From Nereocystis luetkeana (taxonomy: Eukaryota > Sar > Phaeophyceae > Laminariales > Laminariaceae), in NCBI GenBank assembly GCA_031213475.1, contig JARUPZ010000002.1:17600079-17664078 (forward strand): a DNA stretch of 64,000 nucleotides. The letters run 5' to 3'. The notes beneath the pieces were generated by a model that saw only the letters and a list, made by a program, of their open reading frames with translations, did not search any database and was not told the origin of the DNA. Numbering within the stretch: the first letter of the stretch is position 1; each line of letters starts with the position of its first letter. Of this stretch, positions 22,501 through 33,859 are shown piece by piece. Position numbers and translations under genes: made by a program.

Positions 22501-25500
22501 GCACCCTACCAGACGGTGTTTTTTGTGGCGAGTAGAGAGGGCACAGATTCGGAAGCATTTGATCGGCAGGCGATCCGAAAAATACGCTGGTTTTGTTGCG
22601 CAAACGACGAATTGGCCCAGGTAGAGTAGAGGGGGGCTTCCTTCGGGTCTTTACAGACGGGGTCGCGACCGTGTTGGTGGCCTCTGAACGCGACCAAGCG
22701 TTCTCCGTCTTGCTTGGCAGGACGAAGGGTGTTGAAACCCCGTGTGACACAACGTGCGAATCTTCGACGCGCGTCTGTTCTTCTTCTCCACCCCGCCCTG
22801 CTCCTTCCACTCGACCGCTCCGCAGGCGCAAATCGCCGCAGAGCGAACGATGCGAAAGTTCGGGTGCAGTTGGGATTTGGTCCTCAACGCCTCGCAGGCG
22901 CTGTCGAGAATGCAGGCCCAGGTGAAGCGAGTGCCGCGCTGAAGGTGGTTCATACCCGCCACCTCTGGTGGTGTCAGGGGGAAACCGACTCGGAATGAGA
23001 GTGGGGGGTACAGTTGGCGGTAGTAGAAGGGTTCAATGCTAGCAGTCTCACAACATATACCTGGTAAAGGGTACCAATCCGACCGGGAACATATAACAAC
23101 TGTTTGGTATCAGTATCAGAGTACAAGAGGTGATCTGCCAAAAAGTCCAGAGCTGATACCCATATGTTAACACACCCAATGTCGTGAGGGGACGGAGCGC
23201 TCATGGTAGTGGAACAGCAAGGGTGTATGAAGACATGGAGTAGAGTATAAAACGTAGAGTGTTATCGTCCGGCATCTCCCGGTAACATTATCAAAATATC
23301 CCCTGGGAAAACATGCCTCCTGTTGTCTCGACGTAGTCCCAGAACGTTCTACCAAACCATCTCGTACACCTCCTAAGACTCAGCAGAATACCCGAGTCCA
23401 TGCGGGGGTTGCACTAACGGCTAGAGCGTGTGGTGTGCTGTACGGTAGGGCTTTGGGTGCGCAGAATACGCAATACTGAGTTCTAATTTACGATCTCTCG
23501 ATCACCTTCATTCTAACGGGAACGTGTCGATTTACCCATTACCTGGTGCAAGTAAACTCTGGGAAGGGAGGGCGACTATTCTGCAATCTAAGTCGACCCG
23601 TGGGCACTACACACGCATCGTATGTGACTGCTTGTTTTCAGACCGATCAAGCCGTGCCAATCCCTCACGGCATTGATATTTGCTCCGTATGGTGGTTGGC
23701 CTGGAAGACATCTCCGAGCTTTCAGCACTCGAAATTGGTTGTAACTTCTTTCCTATTCGTAGCTGTTGGTGGGCTGACCACGCCTGGAGCTTCACGCGTT
23801 ATCGTTGCCCGTCTTGCGGCGATGGCGGGTGGGTGGCAAAACACAGCAGGTTGCTCGGGCGAATTCTACAAGTATGGCCTCACGAACCGCCGCTGATGAC
23901 AGGAGGGGAGGTTACGGGGTGTTGATGATCAGCGACTCTGCTGGAGCGGCGGAAGTCATAGCAATGGAAAAGGTGTGTGACACCTTTTTGGCGCGTCCGT
24001 TTCCAAAAACCTCAAAACAATAACGGGTCTCGCTGATCGTAACGCGGGCATCGTCGTTCGCTGCTACGGTACGAGAATATAGCGAAACCAGACAGTGTTG
24101 ATCACGAATACCGTCAGGGTGACCAGATATCGTTAAATCGCAGTTCCGGTAGGCGGAGCAAGTGGACACGGTTGATAGCAGTTATGGTCAGCGTCTCCGG
24201 ATAAGGAGAGGGCTTGCGAGTTGCAGGGTCAGAGTGACCTGCGCGTCGAGCTCTCCGGTAACTGAAGGTGATCGCACCCAACCTATACACCATACACCAG
24301 TAGTCCTCTGTGCTCAATAGGGAACTTGCGCATGAATGATAGCTTCATCTCACATGCATAATATGTGCATGCATTATGTATAATGACATATAACGCCTAC
24401 ACCTCCGGCAGCTACTGATTTGGCTGATCAGTGAACATCGAGCTTTCCCGCTCGAATAACACCCCCATCACCTCTGCTGTAATTATAGGCTGGGTTGGCG
24501 TCGGTTGGCAAGGGCATTGTAAAACATGCCGCTGTTTACCTGAGCTAGACCACCAGGGTACGTTATTTTTTTTGGTTTCCGGCGGTCGGTCACAGCTGGT
24601 GGTTGAGTTGGATCATTTTGTGCGGGGTGAAAAACCTTTACTCTGCACAAGGAAACTTATCGTATCACGTACCTGGCAGTGTTCGTGGTAAGGCGCCCAA
24701 GAGGCAGTTACATAGTACGCATATAGCTGTCTCTAGAAGTGACCACACCGAAAATTAAATTAACTAGATGAAACTGTCATCCATATGCAAATCCGCCTCA
24801 CAAGCGGTTCTTAGTAGGACGCAGCTCACCCTTCATGCGACTCGCCGGGCACCTCACGGCGCTTCGCGCTAGGTGCAAGCAATGTCTGCCTGATCGGTGA
24901 AAACCCGACGTACTCCGTCCCGGCATTGTAGGGATGCGAGGGTCTATGGCCATACGACTACGGCCATGCGTGATATCGAGCACACCCCTCCCACCCCCCC
25001 CTCCATCGCACCTTGTATAACACAATGTCCATGTGGTAAGGTACCCATGCGGCAGTTACATAGTATTCCCACTGCTGTCTCTGAAAGTGGCCGAATCAGA
25101 TTTTTTGCATTTTTTTTCGAAGCTGTCCTCCATTGCAAGTCCGCCTCACAAGCGGCTCTTAGTAGGATGCAATGCCCAGCCTCCATGCGACTCGCCCCAC
25201 ACCTCACGGCGCTGAACGCTTGGTGCAAGTAATCAATGTCTGTCTGGTCGGTGAAAACCCGACGTGTACCGTCCCGGCAATGTACGGATGCCAGGGTCGA
25301 TGATCATACGACTAAGGCCATGTATGGCATGGGTACCCCGCCCCCCCCCCCCCCCCTCCTATCACCCCACAGGCCTTCCGTGGCACAGGAGGGCAAAGAG
25401 ATGGGCACGGACGCCTAATCGTCGGACTGGCTGGCGTACACGGCGACTCTTCCTGCCTTCCCAACGAGGTCCTGAAAGTTGTGTCGGCCGGTTTCACGGA

Positions 25501-28403
25501 CGATGTCGATACAAAGCGCGCCGTGCTGACCCCGCAGCTCGCCCTCGTCGCCGACTTGGCGGCAACCAAGCCCCTCAGAGCCTCGGCTTTGAAGGCGATT
25601 TTCCGGCATTTTTCCAGGCGGCGGTTGAGCTGCGGCGGGATAGCGGGAGAGAAGGGGGAGGGCGTGAGGAGTGCGATAGCGCTAGCCTGTACCACGTTGA
25701 TCGGCGGCGATGCGAGGTGAGCGGAAAGGGGGGATCGAAAACGGTGTGTGGCGTGGCGCTTTTAGCCCTTCCATCCCCCGACATAATATATATATATATA
25801 TATATATCAAAATCTAGGTATTCTCGTCCCTCACTCGCATGGTACGGATCCAAACCAGGAAACACGTTTTTTTTTGTAGATTATGCAGAGGATTACGTCT
25901 TCCACCCTGCGGAAATGAGCTGGATCCTCCAGATCATACATATCAGGAATAGATGTATCTGTCCGATCTGTGCAGGCCTTCTGCTGCTGCCAAACATACC
26001 GTATACCTGGTAAGATATCACCCCCCTATCACACATGTGGCGATATCACCACACCCCCCTGTACCACGCGTGATGAGATAACACACCCAAAGTAACACGT
26101 GTGACGAGATAACCCTCCCCCCCCCTGTAACACGTGCGACACGTTATCACACCCCTGTGATGAGATAACCTCCCCCCTGTAACACGTGCGATAACATAGC
26201 ACCCCCCCTACAACATGTGTGATAAGATAACCTCCCCCCTGTAACACGTGTGATATCATAACACCCCCCCTGTAACACGTGTGATAACAACACACCCTCG
26301 CATAACACGTGTGAAAATACAACACCCCCCTCTATTAACACGTGTGATGAGATAACACACACCCCTACCACACGTGTGATAAGATAACACACACACCCTA
26401 AAATACGTGTGATAATATAACACACCCCCTATAGCAAGTGTGATAAGATAACCCCCCTATAGCAAGTGTGATAATATAACACCCCTCCCTATAACACGTG
26501 TGATAAGATGACCCCCCCCCCCCAAGAGGCTGGGCTGGCCAAGACACGCTTTTATATTCGTCCTGCGATTTCGACATCACTTGGAAGTATTATGCCTCCA
26601 AATTTGGCAGCAGTGTTACTGGGCCAGCAGCGCATTTGGCGACCTTGATTTTTTTGAAATCCGATTTGATGTCGTCGAGTAAACGAGAAAACATATATTT
26701 CCCGTCAAAGGTCAACGCTAAAATCTAAACGAAAGCCCGACAACCGATGCCGCTGGTACTCGGTGTGAACATTGCTTGAGGCGTGCCCCAAGTACAGAAA
26801 CCCTTAAAAACGCCTATTTCGATTTACATCAAGAGGTATGGCGTATGCACGATATCCTATACAAAGTCAAGATATTTACGATGAGATTCACAAAATCTGC
26901 TATTCTCACACTAGTTTTTCTTTTTCCGACCTCGATTTTTTTCTCACGCCTTTCTTACGGGCAAGACTAAGAGATTCATTACGGCATCATGTTTTTTTTA
27001 AAACCTTTTTTTCGTCAGTTTTGGTATACTCATTTTTTGGATATTTTTCAATGTGCCTTAGCTCCCAAAGATAAAAAAACGAGTGGTGCAGTAATCAACC
27101 CTTCTGGAAGACTATGATGAAGCACGTGCGAAATGTTCAGATCAAAGTTCGCGAAACGTACTGAGAATGTGCGTGAAACCCTAAAAAGCTGGTCTTGGCA
27201 CAGCCCAGCCGAACACGTGTGATAATATAACACCCCCCCTTCTTCTGTAACACGTGTGATAAGTTAACCCCCCCCCGTAAGACGTGTGATAACATATCAC
27301 ACTCCTTTGGAAAAAATTCCAAGCCAAGTTTCTCGGCAACAGGTGTGCGTCTACGGAATAAACTCGACGAGACATCACCTATGCCAGCATTTTGGTTTGC
27401 TTGTGCCCCCCCCCTGTTATGGACAAAATGCCTCCCCTCAGAAATTGTTCAGCCCAGGGGGTGTGTTCCCTCATCACACGAATAATACGGTAGCCTACCC
27501 TAGTACGCTATTATGGGGGACTACATCAAATAGGACCTGCGGTAAACACAAAAACCTGTATGTTTCGCAATTTTTACCAACAGCATTTGGTCCTATCTAC
27601 TATGGTCCCCCGTAATAGAGCACTTCTATATCAAAACCTTAAATCGGTTAGACTACCGTAATCGTTTTAGAGAGCCAGAGGCGCCGCGTTCACCGAATAA
27701 GGGGAGGAGAGTTATTTTCAATCGTCTGCAGTAGCGTGATCACGCTACTTACGGCACGCGTAGAGTCATGTGGGCGCGTGTCGCACAGCACATTTACTAA
27801 TGCTGCCGTTTCGACCGACAACCCTATACAGAGTATGCTGCATAGTATACTTTGTACCAGGTATACTATACATTCCAGTAGCCCGGAACAACCGATTTTT
27901 ACTTTTGGGGAGCTGCCCATTTTTTTGATGAGTTTTTATTTTTTATTTTTACGGAGATCACGTATTAGCTGTCTAGAAATTGTGTGGCAAGGATCTGTTC
28001 ATGAATGGGTTTTATTTTGGCAGAATGTAGTTATGTTTTATTCTCATCACATTATGTCGTCACAGACAGAACAGGCTCCAATGCCTCTGGGAGCGGAAGA
28101 ATACTAACCCTATGCATCGTTTATCAATATTCGACTGCCGATGTTTCAAGGTACATGGGGGTTACACCATCGCGCCTCCTCGACAAGATGGAAGCCGTCA
28201 AGACCCAGGCGGCGATGGGGGTCTTCGCCGCGGCACCGAGGGGGGTGGGTTCGGTGAGGGCTACGCGAGAAGGGCAAAGAGGACCTTTCCCGGGGGCAAT
28301 CTCACCACGCAAAGCGGCGGAAATTTTTGTGTCTGCTCAGGAGACCGACTACAGAGGGCACATCTTGGGAAAATCGGCGATCCGCACCGCCCTCAGAACG
28401 TGA
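19542..28403 (+). CDS. thioredoxin-like domain fused to degenerate response-regulator receiver domain, 6 exons
   Basis: Exons are 19542-19882, 21783-22281, 22826-22921, 23850-23972, 25373-25716 and 28151-28403 (TGA). All junction phases agree. The first begins in phase 0 after ACAAACAG and so has an upstream exon, unless the ATG at 19593 is the start. Exon 2 encodes a thioredoxin-like fold: QLVAVVCVRGDDSTCNQVEH, a low-complexity insert, then VRVDFGEHQGTADRYGVKSL with cis-Pro in SLPAFLMFQGG. The CxxC site reads DSTC, so only the second Cys remains. The receiver domain begins RRILLVEPCAK at the exon 2 end and continues AQIAAERTMRKFGCSWDLVL, GGYGVLMISDSAG, GRLIVGLAGVHGD and ATKPLRASALKAIF. The Lys of KPL is kept. 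The acidic pair is VEP, the phospho-Asp is shifted or lost, and the Thr/Ser position is Ala. It is probably a non-phosphorylated pseudo-receiver. The last exon (YMGVTPSRLLDKMEAVKTQ onward) is unassigned. Confidence 0.72.
20576..20665. mobile_element. R2 MITE copy
   Basis: GAACTGCAGTCCCGTTTTTG with GGGGACAGTCTACTCGAATT core and GGAACTGCGGTCCTGAAAGG at the right. The left terminal CCCTTTTA is missing, so it is 5' eroded. Confidence 0.85.
20836..20940. mobile_element. R1 MITE copy
   Basis: TTACGGGGGGCCATAGTGAA and TTTACTGTGGTCCCCCGTAA. Flanks are CA, so the TA duplication has mutated. It lies in the intron 19883-21782. Confidence 0.9.
21186..21270. repeat. GTT/GCT triplet repeat
   Basis: TTGTTG and CTGCTG tracts in the intron before the thioredoxin-like exon. 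Frames here give poly-Cys or poly-Val and Ala and are not taken as coding. Confidence 0.75.
24690..25370. repeat. R3 repeat, two tandem units of about 340 bp
   Basis: Both units carry GCAGTTACATAGTA, GCTGTCTCT-GAAGTG, CCGCCTCACAAGCGG, CCTCACGGCGCT, GTGCAAG-AATGTCTG, GGTGAAAACCCGACGT and CCGTCCCGGCA in the same order. The first spans about 24690-25030 and the second about 25033-25370. A short hairpin (ATGGCC/GGCCAT) follows each core. They lie directly before the receiver exon at 25373. Confidence 0.85.
25788..25808. repeat. TA dinucleotide repeat
   Basis: Pure alternating TA run just after the exon ending at 25716. Confidence 0.9.
26010..26515. repeat. CACGTG-containing minisatellite (about 30-35 bp units)
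   Basis: Around fifteen imperfect units carry ACACGTGTGATAAGATAAC separated by C-rich runs. Unit length varies with the C runs. CACGTG (G-box/E-box palindrome) is kept in many units. It lies in the last intron of the thioredoxin-receiver gene. Confidence 0.9.
27211..27297. repeat. three outlying units of the CACGTG minisatellite
   Basis: Three ACACGTGTGATAA or AGACGTGTGATAA units with C runs, about 700 bp from the main array. The intervening DNA shows no unit, so an insertion may have split the array. Confidence 0.85.
27511..27615. mobile_element. R1 MITE copy
   Basis: TTATGGGGGACTACATCAAA and ATCTACTATGGTCCCCCGTAA, with TA on both sides. The left arm is more diverged than the right. Confidence 0.9.
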
Positions 28404-28852
28404 ACACGACACGATTGTTGGATCGTCGAGTCAAGAAAACTCGATTGAAACTGTAATCTATTTTGTGGTGAAGCTCATTGGCTGGGGTTGTACCGCACGT
28501 ATTGGAATACTGGCTTGAACAGGATGGCTTTGTTAAGTGTTGGATAGCGTATTGGAAGTTTCGGTATCAAAACATCGATATGGCAGTTTCATGCTAGGAC
28601 ACAGGTGTGACGACTCAATCCTTCAAGTTGTAGTTACGGTACTTCCAAGCGTCGGTCGCAGCCTTTTCCCCCCAATTTTTTTCCGGAGAACATCTCTCTA
28701 AAGTCTGCTGTAGCTCCCCCTATATTTGCTCGGGACCCATCTTCTCTCGTACACATAATCAGCCATGAAAACCCTCAACAATGCTCCCCCTGCATTCGTA
28801 GGTATAATACGCTTCCGTTGTCACGAGATCTCGGAGAGAGTGCGAAACATTT

Positions 28853-28996
28853 TACCCGACCCGACGCGATCCGACGCGATCCGACGTGATCCGGCCCGAC
28901 CCGACCCGACCCGACCCGACCCAACCCGACCCAACCCGACCTGACCTGACCCGACCCGACTCATGAACATTCGACAACTTCCCGACCCAACCCGCG
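28853..28996. repeat. CCCGA pentanucleotide array
   Basis: Tandem CCCGA units flanked by CGCGATCCGA decanucleotides, with CCCAA and CCTGA variants. It ends in an inverted piece (GGGTCGGGTC). Confidence 0.85.
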
Positions 28997-29049
28997 GGTC
29001 GGGTCATGACCCTGGATTGAATGCCTTAGTGCCATCAACCTAACAACTT

Positions 29050-29205
29050 ACAGCGCGACGGGTTTGGTGCAAGCAATATCCCCCTGGCCGGTGAAAACCC
29101 GACGTGACGTGCTCCGTCTCGGCATTGCAGAGATGCGAGGGTCTGTAGTCATACGACTACGGCTTTGCGTGATATGGAGTACCCCTGCCACCCCTCCCGG
29201 TCAAA
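29050..29205. repeat. R3 repeat core
   Basis: GGTGCAAGCAATATCCCCCT, GGTGAAAACCCGACGTGACG, CTCGGCATTGCAG and GATGCGAGGGTCTGTAGTC match the R3 units near 25000. A CGTGA duplication is private to this copy. Confidence 0.85.
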
Positions 29206-29334
29206 CTGTTTTTCTCTCCGAACTCCCTTCTTACCATTCCCAACACCTTTCGATTCAATCCCTCGACGCCTGTGCCGTGTAGGAGTTGCAAATGAGGCGT
29301 GCCTTATAGGGGGGCCTTATTATGTTTTGAGCTT

Positions 29335-29530
29335 CTGCGCACATGACGAGGCCACTATCACACCCGAAGCATGACTACGAAGAAACTTCGTTTCCAGAAC
29401 ACGGGCCAACGTTTGTATACGCCAGTCCTCGAAGAAACGTTCTGCTGAAAGCACCACGCTAACCGGTAGCCGTTCACTCGAGGAGCTCAACCGGGGAGAA
29501 AACGTGGAACCCCAAAGTGAGATTACTCCT
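29335..29530. repeat. R4 repeat fragments
   Basis: CACCCGAAGCATGACTACGAAGAAAC is followed by GAACACGGGCCAACGTTTG and later CGAGGAGCTCAACCGGGGAG and CAAAGTGAGATTACTCC. Equivalent pieces lie near 31998, 33085, 44625, 45030, 45500 and 51200. Confidence 0.6.
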
Positions 29531-29791
29531 AGCGTGGGATGGGCGAGTTAGGGGTCGCACTTGGTTTTTCCTTACGAGGCAATAGCTGTGTTGGCTGATG
29601 GGGGGCTTCTTTTCAACTGAGAAACTCTACCCAACATAAGGCGTACGTTCTCGTGTGTTTCCACAAATTGTCTCGTTACAGCCCTCGTAATCTATGCCCG
29701 TTTGGTCATCATCGGGTCGAGCGTCCACGTTTTCTTGCGGCCGTGTTTGTTCAGGGCGATACTTCGTTGAGATCTCTCCAAGCGAGGAGCC

Positions 29792-30779
29792 TCATAACTT
29801 TTCAAGTATGATATGTGCACCCCTGCTGTTTGGCATGCGTCCCCCCTTGCCGGCCGCAACCTGGCGACTACAGTACTTCAACTCCCGGGTAGCGGCGGAT
29901 ACCGCAGCGGCTGTGATGGCCAACACCCCAGTCTGGATCTCCGGGATAAAGTCACCGCTGGCGCTGTGGCACTGCACGCACGTGCGGTGTGCTCCTGTAA
30001 TCACGGTCTTCGGCGTCACGATCGTGGCTGTTGCTTTTTGTTCTCCGGCTCCCCTCGGCACCAACGCCATGCATACTGCAGCGCGCACGAAGAGACCGCC
30101 AGGCCAAGACGGAAGCGGCCGCCTAAGTAGGCGAAAACATTCCGTCAGGAACGATATTTATTTAGGAACTCGACCGTCCCTTGGCGTATGCGCGTGGTGT
30201 ATGAAGACTTGCTCGCTTCTTCTAGCGCTATACACATGTATCGTCTCGGCAAGACGGCGCGTCGGGGGATTCCTATCCGACTCCCCCTTCTACCTTCTTC
30301 CGCCCGCCTAGTCCCGGTGTCACCATCAGCGTCCCCTCTTTCGACTCCCCTCCTTGTAAAACCACGCAAAAGGCCACTTTCTTCCCTTTTTTCTTCGGTT
30401 CGGCTCTGCGATTCGCACCGACATGCATCGTAGATGCGCCGTTTCTGCCTCTGAGTTTACACTGACGGTGCCACCGTCGACACTCTATAGTGAGCCAACC
30501 GAGCACCGTCCGTGGAGATGTCCGGACAGTCCCCCTTCCGATGATGGTATTTTCCTCTCTCTGCTTAAAGCTCGAGATCGTCGTCGTGTGCAAGCTGAAC
30601 GGCCTGGTACAAGCCCCGGCCCTATTTACCGCCACATACGCGTTCAGGTTGCCCAGCGCGACCACGCTCATGCTGAAGGCGACCGTTCCTTGTCTACTCC
30701 TGATCCAGCTTGGTTTAGGGCAGCCTAACGTACTATAAAAATGGACCCCTCCCCTCAGCCAAGCCATCTTCCGCGTCAA
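29792..30779 (-). other. two weak minus-strand coding-like frames
   Basis: Minus frame 30088-29792 encodes 98 residues including TGAHRTCVQCHSASGDF and AITAAAVSAATRELKYCSRQ, followed by a possible donor (CGCCAG|GTTGCG). Minus frame 30779-30273 encodes 168 residues including TVAFSMSVVALGNLNAYVAV. Both have G/C-rich third positions like the confirmed exons here. No family was recognised, exon borders are not secure, and opposite-strand frames also stay open. They may be exons, gene fragments or chance. Confidence 0.28.
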
Positions 30780-31997
30780 AGCTTATATTTTGAAAAAATG
30801 ACATCAGCTGCGGGATCGAGGATTTCGTCGAAACCCATATGTTTCAAATATGTGTGTGATACTTGGATCACGCCTATTATGTAACTGGTACGGTCTTTGT
30901 ACTTCGAAGTATGACTTTATTCATGCAGGATACGTCTGGTACAACACTTGATTTTGTAAGTCGGTGGACACGGCAAATGTTTTGAGCGCTACATTTTGTT
31001 GCGCCCTGGCCCTATCTTGTCCGCTGCCTCCATGATCCCGAAGCGGCGAATATAGGGCCATGTTCGCGCCACACTGGTCGGCATGCAACAGCCTCAGAGA
31101 TAAAGCCACACCGGTGTTGCACAGCGTATCGAACAAACCATGATCGATATCATGGCTGTTACGTTCGCTGAAACCGGACAATGCCATGTGCAGCACAAGC
31201 GTGAACTCGTACGTAGAACATGGCATGCCCACCGTTCTGAATATGTTCTGGTGTAGGGTCTGCATACTGCAGCGCTGACTCAGGAAACATGTGGTAGATG
31301 ATGGCGATCATGTACGACTCCCACCTGGCAGCTTAGGCGCACAAAGTACCAGAAATATCTGCCCTGAACCATGTTGGGAAATGAAGTGGGGATATTTGAC
31401 ATGCCCCATGTAACCTTTTGTGCTATTCATACTGGCAATATTTCGTATTAAGTAACACTCATGCAGCTTGTTCAACTACCTACAGTTAGGTCCGTCTGGT
31501 GGTAGTTGTTTGCTTGTTTCTGATACCTGCTGACAGATCGATGTGCTAGGTATGCTTTATACATCCTCTGCCATTTCGTTAATCTGCACGTACGTATCAC
31601 TTTAGTGATTCAGAACAGACGTGCCAGGAATATTTTTGAAGGCTATAAATAAAAATGAACAAGCTACCTGGTACTACTTCGTATGCAATCATTCCCTACT
31701 CGCATGTATAGGAGACCGCATTTCAACCACACACACTAACGTTGAGGAGTGGAGGACTCGAGTTCTGAAATGGACACTCTTACCAATTTCCACGATGGTT
31801 GGAACGTGTCAAAGCACAGCACAAAAGCTCCCAACATGTGGGACACCCGCCCCCACAGGTCTGGCTGGACGACAAGCTGAGGATCATACCGGTACGTTGG
31901 TTCAGGCTTTCGGCTTGATCTGGGACTGGGCCGGCCGCCTGTGGTTGAGTCATCCCACAGTAGTAGGGGTGCACCACAAGTTCCTGAGCCCCTACCA

Positions 31998-32090
31998 TTA
32001 GGAGCTCAACATCTCACCCGATAAAGTACTTGGAATAAATTCGTTCGTGCCACCCGACCGGCACCTGTATGCGCTAGTCTGAAAACGAAT
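31998..32090. repeat. R4 repeat fragment
   Basis: TAGGAGCTCAACATCTCACC, then GTGCCACCCGACCGGCACCT and GTATGCGCTAGTCTGAAAAC. The same order of motifs is found near 51200. Confidence 0.6.
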
Positions 32091-33201
32091 ATAGGAGTAC
32101 CTTTTTCATCCTCAATTGGTCAGAAACAATTATCCCACAAAGTGCATTCCCTACCGTGGGGTGACTCGGTTGTTGGCGACGCACAACCAGCTGAGAGATG
32201 CTAGGGTACAGATGCTGACGAAGAGAATCTCCCACCGCCGAGCAAAGCCCCTTTAGGGGTTGGTGCCTTATTAGTTTTCTGAGTTCCTCACACAAGCCTT
32301 CGTCGAAGATTTTTTGTCTGCGCGACCCCACCAATATCTATTCATGTGTGCCAAGCAGTCATACGTAGTAAACTTATCATACACGAGTACCGGTATACTG
32401 ATAGCAGATAGTTCCGTACCGGAGAAGGTGAAACGGTCAGAAAAAGGTAGAGACGACAAGTGATACCTCGTGGCGTTGCGGCGAACAAATACCAGGTGAC
32501 AGGTAACCTCGCGGCACTGCAGCCAACAAGAAAAGTTGTAAAACTGTGATGTAAGGTTGCAGTATTTACCAGGTAGGTACCGGGTACATGGTCAGGGAGT
32601 GTTGTGAACGCCGCACTTGATTTTCGCGTCGACACGAGGGATCAGCGCCGATCGATCTCACATCGTTCAATTGATTTCGCCGCTTCCAAAAGAACCCCCT
32701 CCTTTTTTTTTCTAACCTGTCTCCTCTACTGATAGCTGACTAGCTGATTGGCTGGCTGGGCGACAACGGACGTGAGAAATTATCCCGCATACAACTATGC
32801 AAGAGTGAATATAGCATCAGCGGCGAGCTAGAGGATAATACGTTGTCATCGTCGACCGAGACCATCTGGGGGCGTGGCTACGCTGTAAGGAGTGGCTTGG
32901 TTAATGCCCATCGTGGGGGCAGAAAACGCGTTCGGTCGCTTCGCTCCCTCGGCCTTACCTCACTATAAATGTTTCCGAGGTGACTCGTGTTTGACGCGTG
33001 TTTGGCTTAGAGAAGTAGCAGCTAATGTTTCTGGTATTTGTTCCGTACCTCACCCACGCAAAAGTAACGTTTGACAAACATACCACGTCGAGAGCTCAAT
33101 ATACCACCCGAAGCTTACGCTTCGAAGAACCTGTTTGCGCAAGCCCGACCGAGGTTTGTATGCGCCACATAGTCCTATAAACCAAGCAGACAAGCAGACT
33201 A

Positions 33202-33306
33202 TTAGGGTGGGCCATAGTTAATAGGACCTACGACACACACAAAACCGATATGTTTACCTATTTTTAATTACAATATTTGGTCCTATTTACTATGGTCCCC
33301 CGTAAA
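33202..33306. mobile_element. R1 MITE copy shared by both duplication arms
   Basis: TTAGGGTGGGCCATAGTTAA and TTTACTATGGTCCCCCGTAA, TA at left. It is present at the equivalent site in the second arm (57078), so it predates the duplication. Its left terminus is mutated. Confidence 0.9.
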
Positions 33307-33859
33307 TAGTAAGCGTATTTTGCCAGCAGGTGGTTAATTGCTCACTTGAGGAGGAAGCAACCAACCGATCAAGAGACATCGAGGAAAAAAGTGGTATTCC
33401 TACCGTATACCATGGGACTACTCTAACCCGATGAACTGTAAGGCATGCCATAGCTCCTCTACAGTAGGACAGCAGTCTGGTTCTGGGGGCATTTAGGGAC
33501 GAATAACTTGGAACTAGAGCAATATATATATATGGTTCTGGACAGTGCAGTACTAGAAGGGCTACGCCGGTCGGAAGTACTTCAGCCACCAAGTGCTGCA
33601 CACGTACGTAGCCATTGTGAAGGTGTTGTATACGTAGAGTTAAACGACCAAGCGGTGATACCCCAGCTCAGGGTAGTCCTAATAACAATCCGTCCTCTGG
33701 GGTCTTTAGGACGTGACGGTACCTATGCTGTATACCGCCGTACGTACTACGTTGATCTACCCGGTTCTTTTCAATACCTAGGGACACAGGAAGACGCACG
33801 CGCAAGAGTTTTTATAAAATAGACGCCTAAATCGATGTTGCCGCAAAACCTGTGTCGTT

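Larger units (their letters stand above)
28404..32281. other. repeat-rich stretch between gene and segmental duplication
   Basis: Holds a CCCGA array, one R3 core, R4 fragments (29340-29530, 31998-32090) and two weak minus-strand ORF regions (29792-30779 and 30921-31265). No plus-strand gene was recognised. A plus frame at 31621-32001 (126 codons) shows no motif. Confidence 0.5.

Noticed and set aside
24880-24990. tRNA-derived element or tRNA gene in the R3 core
   Set aside because: GGTGAAAACCCGACG does not fit a T-arm/B-box (GGTTCRANNCC), and no cloverleaf could be drawn.
26010-26515. CRISPR-like array of similar units separated by spacers
   Set aside because: Units and spacers both vary, spacers are only C-rich runs, and the setting is a eukaryotic intron. 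It is a minisatellite.
30566-30735. Possible decayed Ty1/copia reverse transcriptase (plus-strand reading CKLNGLVQAPALF)
   Set aside because: The likeness to the KxxLYGLKQAP motif covers only a few residues, lacks YGL, and no other RT, integrase or LTR signal surrounds it.
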